Shown piece by piece: positions 34,401-43,832 of a stretch of DNA of 64,000 bases; the stretch's first letter is position 1, and every line of letters starts with the position of its first letter. The stretch is from positions 2,232,001-2,296,000 of the forward strand of contig NZ_CP060587.1 of assembly GCF_014334735.1 (NCBI RefSeq), given 5' to 3'. Source of the stretch: Aeromicrobium senzhongii. GTDB lineage: Bacteria > Actinomycetota > Actinomycetes > Propionibacteriales > Nocardioidaceae. The notes under the pieces are model-generated. The model worked only from the letters and a program-made list of their open reading frames with translations. It did no database searches and had not been told where the DNA came from. The translations under genes were made by a program, and so were the position numbers.

Positions 34401-36053
34401 GACGGTCAGACCGAGGATCTCTTCGGCGGTGGTTCGGTGCCCGCCCTGATCGAGCAGTTCCTCGAGAGCCTGCGAGACGGTGAACCGGGTCAACACCTCC
34501 GGCGTGTAGTACGACGCGGACTGCTGCCGTTCCCGCCCCGCCAGCCGGTAGACGAAGGTCCCTGCCCGGTGGAGCACCCGCTTCGTCTCACCCGTGTACT
34601 CGTCGGTGGTCATCACGAAGTCGGCTGCCGCGATGTCATCGGCTCGATGGACCGGTACGACCCACGAACCCTTGGAGGCGTCGCCGCCCTTGGCGACCTC
34701 GTAGAGGTCGGTCTCGGCGAAGAAGCCCGTGTAGGACATCAGGCCCTCATAGACCGCGCCCAGTTGGTTGATACCGAGCTCGGCGTAGGAGATGAACCCG
34801 CGATCGCGACCCTTGCTCTCCTTGCTCAGGAGCAGATGCCGCAGCACCTGCTGTAGGGCGTGGTTGCCGAGCTTCGTCGAGCGGATCAGATCGACGGCCG
34901 ACGGCAGGAAGAGGTCCGCCCGCAGGCTCTGGAACTCCAGCCCGCTGAGTACGGAATCGTCGTCCTGCGGCACCGCATGACCCTGGTCGACCAGCGAGAA
35001 CAGCACGTCGAGCGAGTCGTAGAGATGCGTTCCGTTCTGCGACCGCGGTGTGGTGAGCTCCACGAGGGTCAAGTCGCGCAACCGATCGAGGCTGTAGCCG
35101 CGGTCGTACTCGGGTGCACCGACGGGCAGCACGCCGAGCTCGGGCGACGCCTCCGCGTACAGCAGGAAGAGGACCCGGTAGAGGAAGCGCAGCGACTGCC
35201 GTGCCAGCATCTGTGCCTGGTCGGCGGGCAGCGGCTCGAGCCCTTGTTCGCGACGTCGCGCCACGACGTCGTTCGCGATGATCTCGATCGACAGGCGCAC
35301 CCCCTCGCGCAGGTCCTTGGACACGCCCACGGTGTGACGTACCGACTCCTCGAGCGGTCCGGTCCACCAGATCTCGCCGTCGGCGTCCGGTGCCAGCGAT
35401 GCGGCATCCAGGCAGGTCAGCGCGCGATCGACTTCGCCGCCTCGCTTGTCGTCGTTCCGCTCACAGACGAGCTGAAGATCGACCAGCAGGTAACGGCCTT
35501 CGGCCCATCGCTCCCGCTCGGCGATCAACGCCAGACGGCCCGCGAGCACCAAGACGAACTCCGGGTGGTCGGCCGAGGTGAACAGGTGCGACACCGTACG
35601 GGCGACCGACTTCAGCGACGTCGAGTCGTCGGGTTCGTAGGCCTCGAGCAGCGTCGTCTTGTCCTTGTTCAGCAGATCCTCGACCGAATCGACGGCGACG
35701 GCGTGAACGATCGCCAACGGAGCGTCGCCGGTGAGCCCTGCGGCGTGGATCCGCGATACCGGCCCGACACGGTCGCGGGTCAAGCCGGCGCGGTCGTATC
35801 CCAGGATCGACTCGATCGTCCGGTAAAGCTCGGGAAGCCGCTCGTCACGGGGCTGCAGCGTGGCGAACGTGCCGAGAAGCTGAGACCGCCGGGACGTGAA
35901 GCGGGTCCGCGTCGTGCCGTGGTCCTTGTCCTGGTCCCACAACTTCCGACGCTCGAGCACCCGCGCCTGGAAGGATTGGTTCTTGGCGTCGGTCGTGAAG
36001 TAGTGCTCGCTGATCCACGCCTCACCGACCACGAGTGCGTCGCTGACGGCCAT
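31413..36053 (-). CDS. drmMI: Eco57I/PglX-like N6-adenine DNA methylase (DrmMI-type)
   Basis: This 1546-residue protein has a gamma-class adenine methyltransferase core. The SAM motif is CEPALGSGAFAIEAV (about 550-565), a second block is GVDLNSTAVELAEISLWL (about 610), and the catalytic NPPW is in VGNPPWVRPR (about 928). A long N-terminal helical region precedes it, and the C-terminal 600 residues should read the target sequence. The 3' third (about 31.8-33.1 kb) is visibly less GC-rich than the rest, which suggests exchange of the recognition domain. It overlaps DrmD by one base upstream and the giant helicase by three bases (GTGA) downstream. It probably marks self DNA for the DISARM-like system. 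Confidence 0.82.
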   Translation of the reverse strand: MAVSDALVVGEAWISEHYFTTDAKNQSFQARVLERRKLWDQDKDHGTTRTRFTSRRSQLLGTFATLQPRDERLPELYRTIESILGYDRAGLTRDRVGPVSRIHAAGLTGDAPLAIVHAVAVDSVEDLLNKDKTTLLEAYEPDDSTSLKSVARTVSHLFTSADHPEFVLVLAGRLALIAERERWAEGRYLLVDLQLVCERNDDKRGGEVDRALTCLDAASLAPDADGEIWWTGPLEESVRHTVGVSKDLREGVRLSIEIIANDVVARRREQGLEPLPADQAQMLARQSLRFLYRVLFLLYAEASPELGVLPVGAPEYDRGYSLDRLRDLTLVELTTPRSQNGTHLYDSLDVLFSLVDQGHAVPQDDDSVLSGLEFQSLRADLFLPSAVDLIRSTKLGNHALQQVLRHLLLSKESKGRDRGFISYAELGINQLGAVYEGLMSYTGFFAETDLYEVAKGGDASKGSWVVPVHRADDIAAADFVMTTDEYTGETKRVLHRAGTFVYRLAGRERQQSASYYTPEVLTRFTVSQALEELLDQGGHRTTAEEILGLTVCEPALGSGAFAIEAVRQLAEHYLTRRQEELGERIDPDDYPRELQRVKAYIALHNVYGVDLNSTAVELAEISLWLDTMVEGLEAPWFGLHLRRGNSLIGARRAVYSVGQVEKKTWLKDVPRDVSFSDITSGSVHHFLLPAEGWGSAVEAKEAKSLTPDALAELKAWRKSVFRKPTKKEVTALLDVARRVETLWEIALERLRIAEREVRRSIDVWGWEAEATTGAVTREEIERKLADADGAYRRLRRVMDAWNALWFWPLTDELTTVELAGELRRVDPPTFDQWLDALVAIVGTTPPSSARGKRAPGEGQLGLETGGDWSSLGQVEELDLDFAQARPIEKVLADHPWLVVCERIAEQHGFFHWELDFAPVFHGGGFDLQVGNPPWVRPRSDVDALLAEGDPWWQLAVKPTQAQVSEKREQTLALPGIEQLVVNGTTDVACTAAFVGSPLEYPHLKGLQPDLYRCFMEQTWRHQSGIGTIALIHPETHFTDEKAGLLREPTYLRLRRHWHFLNEQMLFEIDDKAFFGVHVYGTLKDKPGFELATYIYHPDVVTRSYAHDGSGEEPGLKDPEGNWDLRPHADRIITVTDDVLATWHAVLENDDVPVRRSRMVYAVNRSTAEVLAKLASAPRLGELGLEFSAGWHEKNDRTKGFFDSEWGRPDSWDDVILQGPHLFVNTPMYKSPNRTMLHNQDWSATDFETLPADAIPITSYKPRGDRARYDASYTHWGDDARDPARAHYRLAWRKMAANTGERTLISAIIPPGSAHIDGVYSFRVPDSSVRTLLGIAAKLSSLVLDFAVRVAPKSNIRAGVIGRLPFVSTHPLLDCLTLRAARMTCVANAWEPLWVGAWNEGWITDAWAGGFEYEGRPPLAYGRNWTTSAPLRLASDRRQAQVEIDAIVALMLGLTADELCTIYRTQFSVLYGYDRNTYFYDRNGRLVPNSVLTVWRKKGDAINEEERTATNQAGNTYTYELPFATLDREADMRQAYAHFEKILQERS

Positions 36054-38905
36054 CAGTGATCCTCTCCCACGACGACGAGCAACGGCCGGATGAGTCGCTG
36101 CTCGGGCAGCATCTCCTCGATCATGCGGCGCTCGATGGTGACGTCTTCGCGCCGACGACGCAGCGTGTCACGTTGGAACAACGTCTCGGCCTGCGCCTGC
36201 CAGGTCTGCAGGCGAGCGCTCCACGCCTTGACGCGCGAACGCGTCTCCTCGGCCGCGGCGTCGGCCATCTGGCCGATGGCGCTCTCGGCCGAGTGCACGG
36301 CCGGCCGCACCAGATCGGTCAGCGCCTCCGCGTCGCTCACCGCTCCGGTGTTGACGGTGGCGATCCGCAGCCGGTCCAGCGCGTCGGACATCGACGCCAA
36401 GGGCGTCGCGGTCGCGAAGGTGGGGTGGCCGGGGTCCGGGAACTCGACGATGACGAACGACGCGGCCACGACCTGCCCGCGACGGTTGGTCAAGCTGCCG
36501 TGGACGAGGACCGACGGGTGATCGACGTGACCACGGACGGCGAAGATCTCGTTGCGGCCGAGCGAACCGAGCGCACGGTCGCTGATCCAATCGAGGACCG
36601 GATGCAGCGGGGCGAGATAGCTCGCCTCGGGCCACAGGGACGACGAGTCGTCGGACATCGCGTCGGCCAGCACCGCGCGACCCTTCGACTGCGTGGTCGC
36701 CACCACGAAGCGCTCGACGACCTTGCGGTCGCGCAGGTACGACTGCGGCAGTACCTGCAATCTCGCTGCGAGGTCGCGCGGGGGCCGGAGCTCGGCGAGT
36801 CCGTGCTCCGGGTGCTGCTTCCACGAGACGCCGTTCGGAGCGTCGTGACCGGGGGTCTGGAACACCTCGTCGAGTGCATCGGCGAGGTAGCTCGACGCGT
36901 CCGGGTAGATCGTCGACCGTCGTTCTTCAGCCGGCGGAGCGGAGGCCGTCTGCGCGGACTGCGCGCTCAACAGTCGGGCGAAGAGATCCTCGATACCGTC
37001 ACCGGCGCCGATCTCGTCGATCGACCTGACCTCGTCGTCGAGGTCGCGCTCGCGTGCGAGCACCTGGCGGATCGTCTCCTCCTCGGCCGCCTCGCTGTAC
37101 TTGCCCATCAGCGATGCGGCGTCGCCCAGCGCCCGGTGCGCCTCGTGCTCCTTCTCCATCAGCTTCTTCAGGATCCGCACGTCCCCGGCGAAGTTCTCGC
37201 TGTCCGGGTCGAGCAGCAGCGTCGTGATCTGCGGACGGTGGCGCTGCCCGTACCGGTCGATACGACCGTTGCGCTGCTCGATCCGGATCAGGCTCCAGGG
37301 GATGTCGAAGTGGATCAGGTGGTGGCACTGCAGATGCAGGTTCACGCCTTCGGACGCCACGTCCCCGGTCACCAGGACGCGGATCGCCGACGACTCCTGC
37401 TTGAACGACTCGACGACCTCCTGCTGACTCTCGTCGCTGAGCCCGCCGTGCAGAACGACGACCTCGTCGGCCTTCATCCTCAGGTCGGTCGTCAGTCGGC
37501 GTTGGAGCCACTCCAGCGTGGCGACACGCTCGGCGAAGACCACAGCGCGCGTCGTCTTGCCGCGGCCGACCCCGATCTCCTTGAGATGGCGCACGAGCTC
37601 CTCGTACTTCGACGACGGCTCGACGTCCGCACGATCGGCGAGATCCGCCAAGCGCTGCAGCGCTTCGATCTCGCGGGCGGTGTCGCGAGTCGGCTCCCCC
37701 AAGCGCGCGATGCGATCGCGCACCGTGGCCTTCAGCGCGGCGGGCGACGACAGGAACGCCTTGGCTAGGGTCCACGGGAAGAGCTTCGCGTTCTTGCCCG
37801 AGTAGGGGTTCGACCCCGACTTCGGGTGAAGCCAAACCTCGTCCAACTCGACGGCGATCTCGTTCTCGATCGGCGATGCGGGGACGAGCACGTTGCGCGG
37901 CTCCATCCGTTCGGCCCACATGTCGCCGACGACGTTGGCAACCTCCGGGCTGTGCCGATGACGACGGATCACCAGACGGGCGACTTCGTCCTCGACGAGC
38001 TCGCCGTCGGGCGTCACCGCACTCGGCTCGAGCATGCGAACGAGCTCGGCGAAGGACTCGGCCTTGCCGTTGTGGGGCGTCGCCGACGCCAGGATCAGAG
38101 CGTCGCATTTGCGGGCGAGCAGACGCGCGAGGCGGTTGTTCTGCGCACTCGAGTTCGTCACGTTGTGCGACTCGTCGATGACGACCGCGTCCCACTGCTG
38201 CTTCTCCAGGTGCGCCAGGTAACGGTCGCTCTTGAGCGTGTCGATCGACACGATGACGCGCTTGTAGAACGCGAAGGGATTGCGGTTGGCGGGGAGCTTC
38301 TGGCGGATCCGCTGGATGCCGACGGAGTCGAGGCGCACGAATGGCAGCGCGAAGCGCGTCCACATCTCGTATTGCATCTGCTCGAGCACGTGTTTGGGCG
38401 TGACGATCAGGATCCGCTCGCCGCGGCCGCGGCGCGCGAGCTCGCTGAGGATCATGCCGATCTCGAGCGTCTTGCCCAGGCCCACCGCATCGGCGAGCAG
38501 GATTCGAGGTCGGATCTTTTCCGGGTCCAGCGCCTTCCTCACGGCGGCGAGCTGATAGTCGAGGGTGTCGGCGAGGCCTTCGGTCGACACCGTCAGCGCA
38601 GGTTCGGTCAACGGGACCGACGACCGGCGCATCGTGGCCTCGAGCCACAACCGAGCGCGCCGGTACTCCGGAGAATCGTCGGCGACCACACGCGCGTTCG
38701 CCGGGTCCAGGATCTCGATCGACTCCTGAGCGATGCCGGTCGCGAACACCGCCTCGGTCTCGCGCACCAGCTCGCTCAGGCCCTGAACGTGGATGAACGA
38801 TCCGTCGTTCGTCGGCTCGACCTGGGTGACCAGCCATTCCTCGTCGCGCACCAGCACGACCGAACCCGGCGCGATCGTCGGGGTGCCCTCGTCTGTGACG
38901 GTCAT
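36053..38905 (-). CDS. drmD: SNF2-type helicase, DrmD-like
   Basis: This 950-residue Swi2/Snf2-like ATPase has Walker A DAVGLGKT (139-146), motif II VVIDESHN (DESH in place of DEAH), LASATPHNGK, and a C-terminal lobe with VTGDVASEGVNLH and IEQRNGRIDRYGQ. These are features of DrmD and related RapA-like proteins. A long helical C-terminal arm follows. The ATG at 38905 was preferred to the GTG immediately before it. Transcription of the second block probably begins in the 96-base gap upstream. It ends with a TGATG overlap into the methylase gene, an arrangement known from class 1 DISARM. Confidence 0.82.
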   Translation of the reverse strand: MTVTDEGTPTIAPGSVVLVRDEEWLVTQVEPTNDGSFIHVQGLSELVRETEAVFATGIAQESIEILDPANARVVADDSPEYRRARLWLEATMRRSSVPLTEPALTVSTEGLADTLDYQLAAVRKALDPEKIRPRILLADAVGLGKTLEIGMILSELARRGRGERILIVTPKHVLEQMQYEMWTRFALPFVRLDSVGIQRIRQKLPANRNPFAFYKRVIVSIDTLKSDRYLAHLEKQQWDAVVIDESHNVTNSSAQNNRLARLLARKCDALILASATPHNGKAESFAELVRMLEPSAVTPDGELVEDEVARLVIRRHRHSPEVANVVGDMWAERMEPRNVLVPASPIENEIAVELDEVWLHPKSGSNPYSGKNAKLFPWTLAKAFLSSPAALKATVRDRIARLGEPTRDTAREIEALQRLADLADRADVEPSSKYEELVRHLKEIGVGRGKTTRAVVFAERVATLEWLQRRLTTDLRMKADEVVVLHGGLSDESQQEVVESFKQESSAIRVLVTGDVASEGVNLHLQCHHLIHFDIPWSLIRIEQRNGRIDRYGQRHRPQITTLLLDPDSENFAGDVRILKKLMEKEHEAHRALGDAASLMGKYSEAAEEETIRQVLARERDLDDEVRSIDEIGAGDGIEDLFARLLSAQSAQTASAPPAEERRSTIYPDASSYLADALDEVFQTPGHDAPNGVSWKQHPEHGLAELRPPRDLAARLQVLPQSYLRDRKVVERFVVATTQSKGRAVLADAMSDDSSSLWPEASYLAPLHPVLDWISDRALGSLGRNEIFAVRGHVDHPSVLVHGSLTNRRGQVVAASFVIVEFPDPGHPTFATATPLASMSDALDRLRIATVNTGAVSDAEALTDLVRPAVHSAESAIGQMADAAAEETRSRVKAWSARLQTWQAQAETLFQRDTLRRRREDVTIERRMIEEMLPEQRLIRPLLVVVGEDH

Positions 38906-38940
38906 CACGCAACGCCTGAAATCGTCGGAACCGTCTTCAT
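38905..38940 (-). other. Possible 11-codon leader ORF before drmD
   Basis: An ATG at 38940 opens an eleven-codon frame (MKTVPTISGVA) whose TGA overlaps the drmD ATG by one base. Its ribosome site is weak. It could couple translation or be chance. Confidence 0.25.
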
Positions 38941-39001
38941 GGTGCCGTTTCTATCATCGCCACCGAATCGCGAAAGACCCGCGGGCCGACGAGCGATCGC
39001 C

Positions 39002-40741
39002 TCATCCGCCTCCCCCGTCCCTGCCCGAAAAGAAGCCTCCCTCGTACCCGGACTCGGGCGTCCCGACCAACAGCGCCCGATCCAGGTACGTGTTGGCGAG
39101 CTCGCAACTTGTTTCGGGTACGAGGAGACACGCGTGGCACGCGGCCAGGTTCAGCGCGTCCTTACCCGACTCGGTCGACTCGATACACACGGGGTCCGTC
39201 GAGCACCACGAAGCGCGCGCGATACCCGACCTCACCACGTTCCAGAGTCGCTCGCCGTCGGCCTGGGCGGACAGGCCGCCGAGGCTTCCGGCGGAGTCGG
39301 CGGAGGCGGTGTAGATCAAGATCCCCGCCTGGTCGTCGTTCGTGTAGAGCCGCTCGCGCAGGGACGCCGCCGGGTACCCCGCGTCGAGCGCCAGCTCCTG
39401 GATCAGGACATGCGCCAGCGTGTGCAGGAGCACCCGCTTGGCCGACGCCTCAACAGCCGGCGTTCCCGTTTCTGCGGCCTTGAGGTTCAGCGCGTTCTGA
39501 AGCACCCCGACACGCTCGACGACGAAGTCGGACTCGGCCCACTGCGCGATCTCGTCCTCGTCGAAGTTCATGAAGACGCCCTCGCCGTGCACCTCGACGG
39601 CCGGCAGCCAGTTGGTCCGGTGGAGCGCCAAGGGCGCAACCGCCGAGACCGCTCCCGAGCCCTCGCCGTCGCTCGGCGCCACCCGCGAGAAGCCGTGCAG
39701 CGCTCGCACCTCGCGGAGCCGGCTGACCTGGCAGACACGTTCGAAGACGCCCCGGGCGTCCTCGGGCACGTCGGTCACGGGTAGCGACACGAACTGCTGG
39801 TGGGACGACGACTCGGGGAACCCGTCGTAGAGCGCCTTGAACTCGTCGTCGCGCAGATCCTGCTCGGTGATCTTCTCGTCTCCGAGCAGGCCCTTACGTT
39901 GAAGGACGGCCGCGACCAGATCATCCATGCCGGGTCCAGGAGGCGTCGGTTGAGCGAGCCCCACTAGAGCGGGTCGGAGGTCCTCGACCGGAATGCGCTC
40001 CAGGATCGGCCAGTACTTCCCGATGAGCTTGTGCACCTTGTCCGACCACGGCGGAATCGAGATCGCCGAACGGACCGCCGGGAACCAGACGCTCGACGAA
40101 CCGCGCTGCATCGTGCGTGGCACCTCCGAGCAGGTCTCGGATTCGGACCCGTTCAGCCACGGACGGCGTCCCGTGCACTTCGTCAGCCCGAGGAGCGCCT
40201 TCCGCCCGAAAGACCCGGCCATCGTGCGCGACTTCACCCCACAGCTGCACGAGATCACGATGTCACTGAGCGACGAACTCTCGCCGCGGGTCCTCAGGCT
40301 GAGCCGATGCTTCTTGCTCACATCGAAATCGCCCTGGTGCAACCAGCGTGAGTAGGGGAACTCGTCGATGTGCCCGTTTACGCAGCTCACCACGAAACGC
40401 GAGGGGGTGAGCTGGCGGGAACAGTCCTCACAGACGTTCGCATCCCACGAGCAGAACGTGTTGTGGAAGTCCAGACGTCGACAGCTCGGGCAGTAGTGCA
40501 TCTCCGGAAACCGGATGACCGGAACGTCACGGCTCTTGTACGAGCCGGACGGCGGGAGCTTGAAGGTCTGAACGCCCAGCGAGCGCGCGAGACGCGGCTC
40601 CGGGATCTCCTTGCAAAGGTCCTCTTTCCAGTCGTCGAGCCCCAGGATCATGAAGCTCTCGTCCCGCGCAGGGAAGAGTGCACCCACCCCGTAAGTCGAC
40701 ACCAACTGCGTGCGCCGGGACTCGGCCACGTTGTTAGCCAC
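39002..40741 (-). CDS. drmB: DrmB-like DUF1998 protein
   Basis: This 579-residue protein starts with the typical DrmB opening RRTQLVSTYGVGALFP. Zinc-ribbon cysteines follow (HYCPSCRRLDFHNTFC, then VCEDCSRQL, then CVNGHIDEFPYSRW). The DUF1998 end has LLHTLAHVLIQELAL, GILIYTASADSAGSLGGL, and a final CHACLLVPETSCE. In DISARM, DrmB binds DrmA and helps it engage DNA. The GTG start lies inside the end of drmA (8-base overlap), so the two are made together. It closes the first coupled block, with a 96-base gap before drmD. Confidence 0.88.
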   Translation of the reverse strand: MANNVAESRRTQLVSTYGVGALFPARDESFMILGLDDWKEDLCKEIPEPRLARSLGVQTFKLPPSGSYKSRDVPVIRFPEMHYCPSCRRLDFHNTFCSWDANVCEDCSRQLTPSRFVVSCVNGHIDEFPYSRWLHQGDFDVSKKHRLSLRTRGESSSLSDIVISCSCGVKSRTMAGSFGRKALLGLTKCTGRRPWLNGSESETCSEVPRTMQRGSSSVWFPAVRSAISIPPWSDKVHKLIGKYWPILERIPVEDLRPALVGLAQPTPPGPGMDDLVAAVLQRKGLLGDEKITEQDLRDDEFKALYDGFPESSSHQQFVSLPVTDVPEDARGVFERVCQVSRLREVRALHGFSRVAPSDGEGSGAVSAVAPLALHRTNWLPAVEVHGEGVFMNFDEDEIAQWAESDFVVERVGVLQNALNLKAAETGTPAVEASAKRVLLHTLAHVLIQELALDAGYPAASLRERLYTNDDQAGILIYTASADSAGSLGGLSAQADGERLWNVVRSGIARASWCSTDPVCIESTESGKDALNLAACHACLLVPETSCELANTYLDRALLVGTPESGYEGGFFSGRDGGGG

Positions 40742-43700
40742 GGTTCGCCTTCTTCCGCTTGGAGGGCACGAGGTAGAGGAAGGACGTCGCGTCGACGTCC
40801 CGGAGGCTGGTCATCGTCGGCCAGGGGGGTTCGTCGACCGGGTAATCGAACTGGTCGTCGTCGACCACCACGCTCGCGTCCTTGAGGAGCGCGTGGGTGA
40901 AGTCCTGGCGCCACCCCGGATAACGGGTGATCTCTCCGGCCCCGGCGGCGTCGACCCACGAGCCGATGAGCTCGTCCAACTGCGTTTCCAATGCCTCGGC
41001 TTCCTCCGGGGCGATGCGGCGAGCACGCTCCAGAACGATCCTCTTGACCTTGGCGATGTCCTCGGTCCACGAGGCGATGTTGCCTGCCGCCTTGTCCTCC
41101 CCCGCGCCCGGGACGATCTGACGTACGAGCGAGACGAGCATGCCGTGCAGGCCTCGGTCGCGCGCACGAGCGGCGAACGGGGTGGCGCCCGTCGCCTCGA
41201 CCTGGCGGTAGAGGGCCTGGTGATACGAGGTGAACAGCTCGTAGTGCGAAAGGTCCCGTGATCGGGCGGAGTTGTAGATCGTGAGCACGAGACCGGGGTA
41301 CTTACGGCCCACGCGGCTCGTCGCCTGGATGTACTCAGCCGTTGCCTGAGGTTGACCCATGACCGCCATGAGGCCCAGACGGTCCACGTCGACGCCGACG
41401 GAGATCATGTTCGTCGCCAGGACGACGTCGGGCGAGTCCGGATCCGGGAAGCTCGTGCCGAGGCGTTCCAGAGCTGCCGGCACCTGAGTGGAGTCGATGC
41501 GTGAGGTGAGTTCGAGCGTGGTTCCCTCGAGCTCCCTCCGGTCGTGCTCGAGACGGTTCGCGATCAGCTTCAGGCGGTCGGGAACGTCGTCCTGCACCTG
41601 CATGAAGGCACCACCGAGCACGCGGAGGCTGTTGAAGTAGCCCAGAAGCGTCCAGTAGGCGTCGCGCACCGACTCGTCCGCCTCGAGCGCCTTCGCGGCA
41701 TCGAGGATGGCTGCATAGACACGCACCATCAGCGTCGTGTGACTCACACTCGGCGACATCAAGCCGACGTAGAGCCGGTTACCCTTCTTCTCGGGCGAGG
41801 CCTCCACCGAGAAGTGCGAGTCGGACGCCTTCAGGCCAGACGCCGGGAACTGCCGGCTTCCGCGGTCGAACACCGCCCGGACCTGCTTCTCGGCCCGGCG
41901 GATCGTCGCGGTCGACGCCACCACCTTCGGGCGCGCGATGCGCGAGCATGCCGCATCCACGGCCGTCTCGTACAGTCCGACCATCGTGCCGAGAGGGCCA
42001 CTGATCAGGTGAAGTTCGTCCTGCACGATCAGGTCGGGCGGGAGACTCGCGCCGTCCGAACCGAAGATCGACCGCGCCTGCTCCTTCCACGCCATCATCG
42101 CGAACTTGTCGACCGTCCCGATCACGAGCGACGGGCGCTCGCGGTAGACGTCGTCGTCGATCAGATGCACCGGCAGTCCGCCGTGGAAGTCGCAGTCACC
42201 GTTCGGACAGCGGACCCCGAGGCGATCCGGACCCGACAGCACGGAGTACGCGGACAGCGGCAGGTGCTCTCCACAGCTGGGACACGACAACAGCTGCCGC
42301 GGGTTGCCCTTCGACGCGAACTCCCCGCGTTCGAGGGCCTTGAGCCCGGATCGTGCGTCCTTCGCGTTGTTCGGTGTCGCCCCCTGGCCGACCCACAGGC
42401 CGAGCGACACCGGAACCGCATCGGGCATCCTCTGGCGTCGGATCGACTCCATCGCACAGATCAAGCCCGCCGCGCGTTCGAACTGCTGGATCGTCAGCAG
42501 CCGCAGGGTGTACCGCATGATGACCGAGACTCCACCCGCATACGGATCGCGCAGTCGGCGCAGGAAGATCGCGTACGCGATCAGACCGAGGTAGGCCTCG
42601 GTCTTGCCGCCGCCCGTGGGGAACCAGAGCAGGTCGACGTGGTCCCGCCCTTCCGACTCCGGATCCGTGAGGTCGGGAAGGTTCATCAGGATGAACGCCA
42701 TCTGGAAGGGACGCCATTCCTGGACCGCAGCGTCGGCGGCCTCGCGACCGTTCCGTGCGACGTCCTGGCGGTAGCGCTGCAGGCGCATCGCCTCGTTCAT
42801 CAGCGCGAAGGCCTCGCAGGCGGTCTCGTCCCGCAGGATCAGGGCGATGCCCGCACGCATGCGCTCGGCGGACTCGCGGGCCTCACGCAGGTGCTTCTTC
42901 GCTGCGTCGAGCAGCTCGCCCTGGAGCTCTGCCGAGTCCTGCTCCCGCTCGGCGATCCAGTCCGCGTACCCGGCCACCATCTCCTCGAGCGGCCCGACGC
43001 CGGCCTTCGCGGCCAGATCCTTCATAAGGATCGGCTGCTGTTGCGATCCGCTCGGCTCCGCCAGCGCCACCGCATAGCGTGGGACGAACGTCGTCGACAC
43101 TTCGAGGACGCGTTTCGCCCCGGTGTCCCACTCGACGGCGCACCCGTGGCCGACGGCGAGATCGTGGGCGTCCCGGTAGAGCAGCGCGTACGAACCGGCC
43201 TCGTCGTCGGTCCCCTGCCCTCGTGCGACGTTCCGGTCACGGAACGCACCCTGGGGAACGCGGAGCGCGATCCGGGGCTGGAACCAGCACAGGCCGTCCT
43301 TCCTCCCCTTCGCGGGCTCCTTCGCAGTGTTGATCAGAGCGACCGTCACCGGCACGGTCCCCTCGTGCGGTCTCCGCACGAAGACCTGGAGTTCCAGCGA
43401 GTCCGCCACCTCGAACCTCGTCCGTCCCGGCTCGTCGGTCAGGATGCTGAATGTGCGCTGAACGTCGGAAGCCCTCTCCCAACGGCCGCCCTCAGACTCT
43501 CCGTATCGGGAGGCGACGACGTCGATCTCCAACTCCGGCGTCTCACGTGGATCGAGCGCGACCGTGAGTCCCATCGACGAGGGGTACTGACGACGCGCCA
43601 GCGCCACCGCAGGGTCGTAGACCGCGTCGGGACCCGTCCCCGAGGCCGTTTCGGGGGTGTCGGCTTCGACCTCCATCGTGCCCACGGACTGCGGGTGCAG

Positions 43701-43832
43701 GATCCCCATCACGAAACGGTCCAGCGGTGCCTCCTCGAGGACGACGTCATCGGGTCCACCGACCAGGTCGGCGACCAGGGCGTCGACGAGGCGAGCTCGC
43801 AGGTCGTACCAGGGGTCGAGTTTCGACATCAT
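40734..43832 (-). CDS. drmA: DrmA-like SF2 helicase
   Basis: This 1032-residue helicase is the core DISARM ATPase. It begins with the DrmA pattern RLVDALVADLVGG and a following FVMGILHPQ. The helicase motifs are FPTGGGKTEAYLGL, IVQDELHLISGPLGT (motif II as DELH), TNMISVGVDVDRLGLM and QATSRVGRKYPG. A zinc site CPSCGEH with a later CPNGDC lies in between. All are characteristic of the family, as is the normal length. The first of two ATGs (43832) overlaps the preceding SF1 helicase stop (ATGA). DrmA with DrmB recognises incoming DNA and its loading activates defence, according to published DISARM work. Confidence 0.88.
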   Translation of the reverse strand: MMSKLDPWYDLRARLVDALVADLVGGPDDVVLEEAPLDRFVMGILHPQSVGTMEVEADTPETASGTGPDAVYDPAVALARRQYPSSMGLTVALDPRETPELEIDVVASRYGESEGGRWERASDVQRTFSILTDEPGRTRFEVADSLELQVFVRRPHEGTVPVTVALINTAKEPAKGRKDGLCWFQPRIALRVPQGAFRDRNVARGQGTDDEAGSYALLYRDAHDLAVGHGCAVEWDTGAKRVLEVSTTFVPRYAVALAEPSGSQQQPILMKDLAAKAGVGPLEEMVAGYADWIAEREQDSAELQGELLDAAKKHLREARESAERMRAGIALILRDETACEAFALMNEAMRLQRYRQDVARNGREAADAAVQEWRPFQMAFILMNLPDLTDPESEGRDHVDLLWFPTGGGKTEAYLGLIAYAIFLRRLRDPYAGGVSVIMRYTLRLLTIQQFERAAGLICAMESIRRQRMPDAVPVSLGLWVGQGATPNNAKDARSGLKALERGEFASKGNPRQLLSCPSCGEHLPLSAYSVLSGPDRLGVRCPNGDCDFHGGLPVHLIDDDVYRERPSLVIGTVDKFAMMAWKEQARSIFGSDGASLPPDLIVQDELHLISGPLGTMVGLYETAVDAACSRIARPKVVASTATIRRAEKQVRAVFDRGSRQFPASGLKASDSHFSVEASPEKKGNRLYVGLMSPSVSHTTLMVRVYAAILDAAKALEADESVRDAYWTLLGYFNSLRVLGGAFMQVQDDVPDRLKLIANRLEHDRRELEGTTLELTSRIDSTQVPAALERLGTSFPDPDSPDVVLATNMISVGVDVDRLGLMAVMGQPQATAEYIQATSRVGRKYPGLVLTIYNSARSRDLSHYELFTSYHQALYRQVEATGATPFAARARDRGLHGMLVSLVRQIVPGAGEDKAAGNIASWTEDIAKVKRIVLERARRIAPEEAEALETQLDELIGSWVDAAGAGEITRYPGWRQDFTHALLKDASVVVDDDQFDYPVDEPPWPTMTSLRDVDATSFLYLVPSKRKKANRG

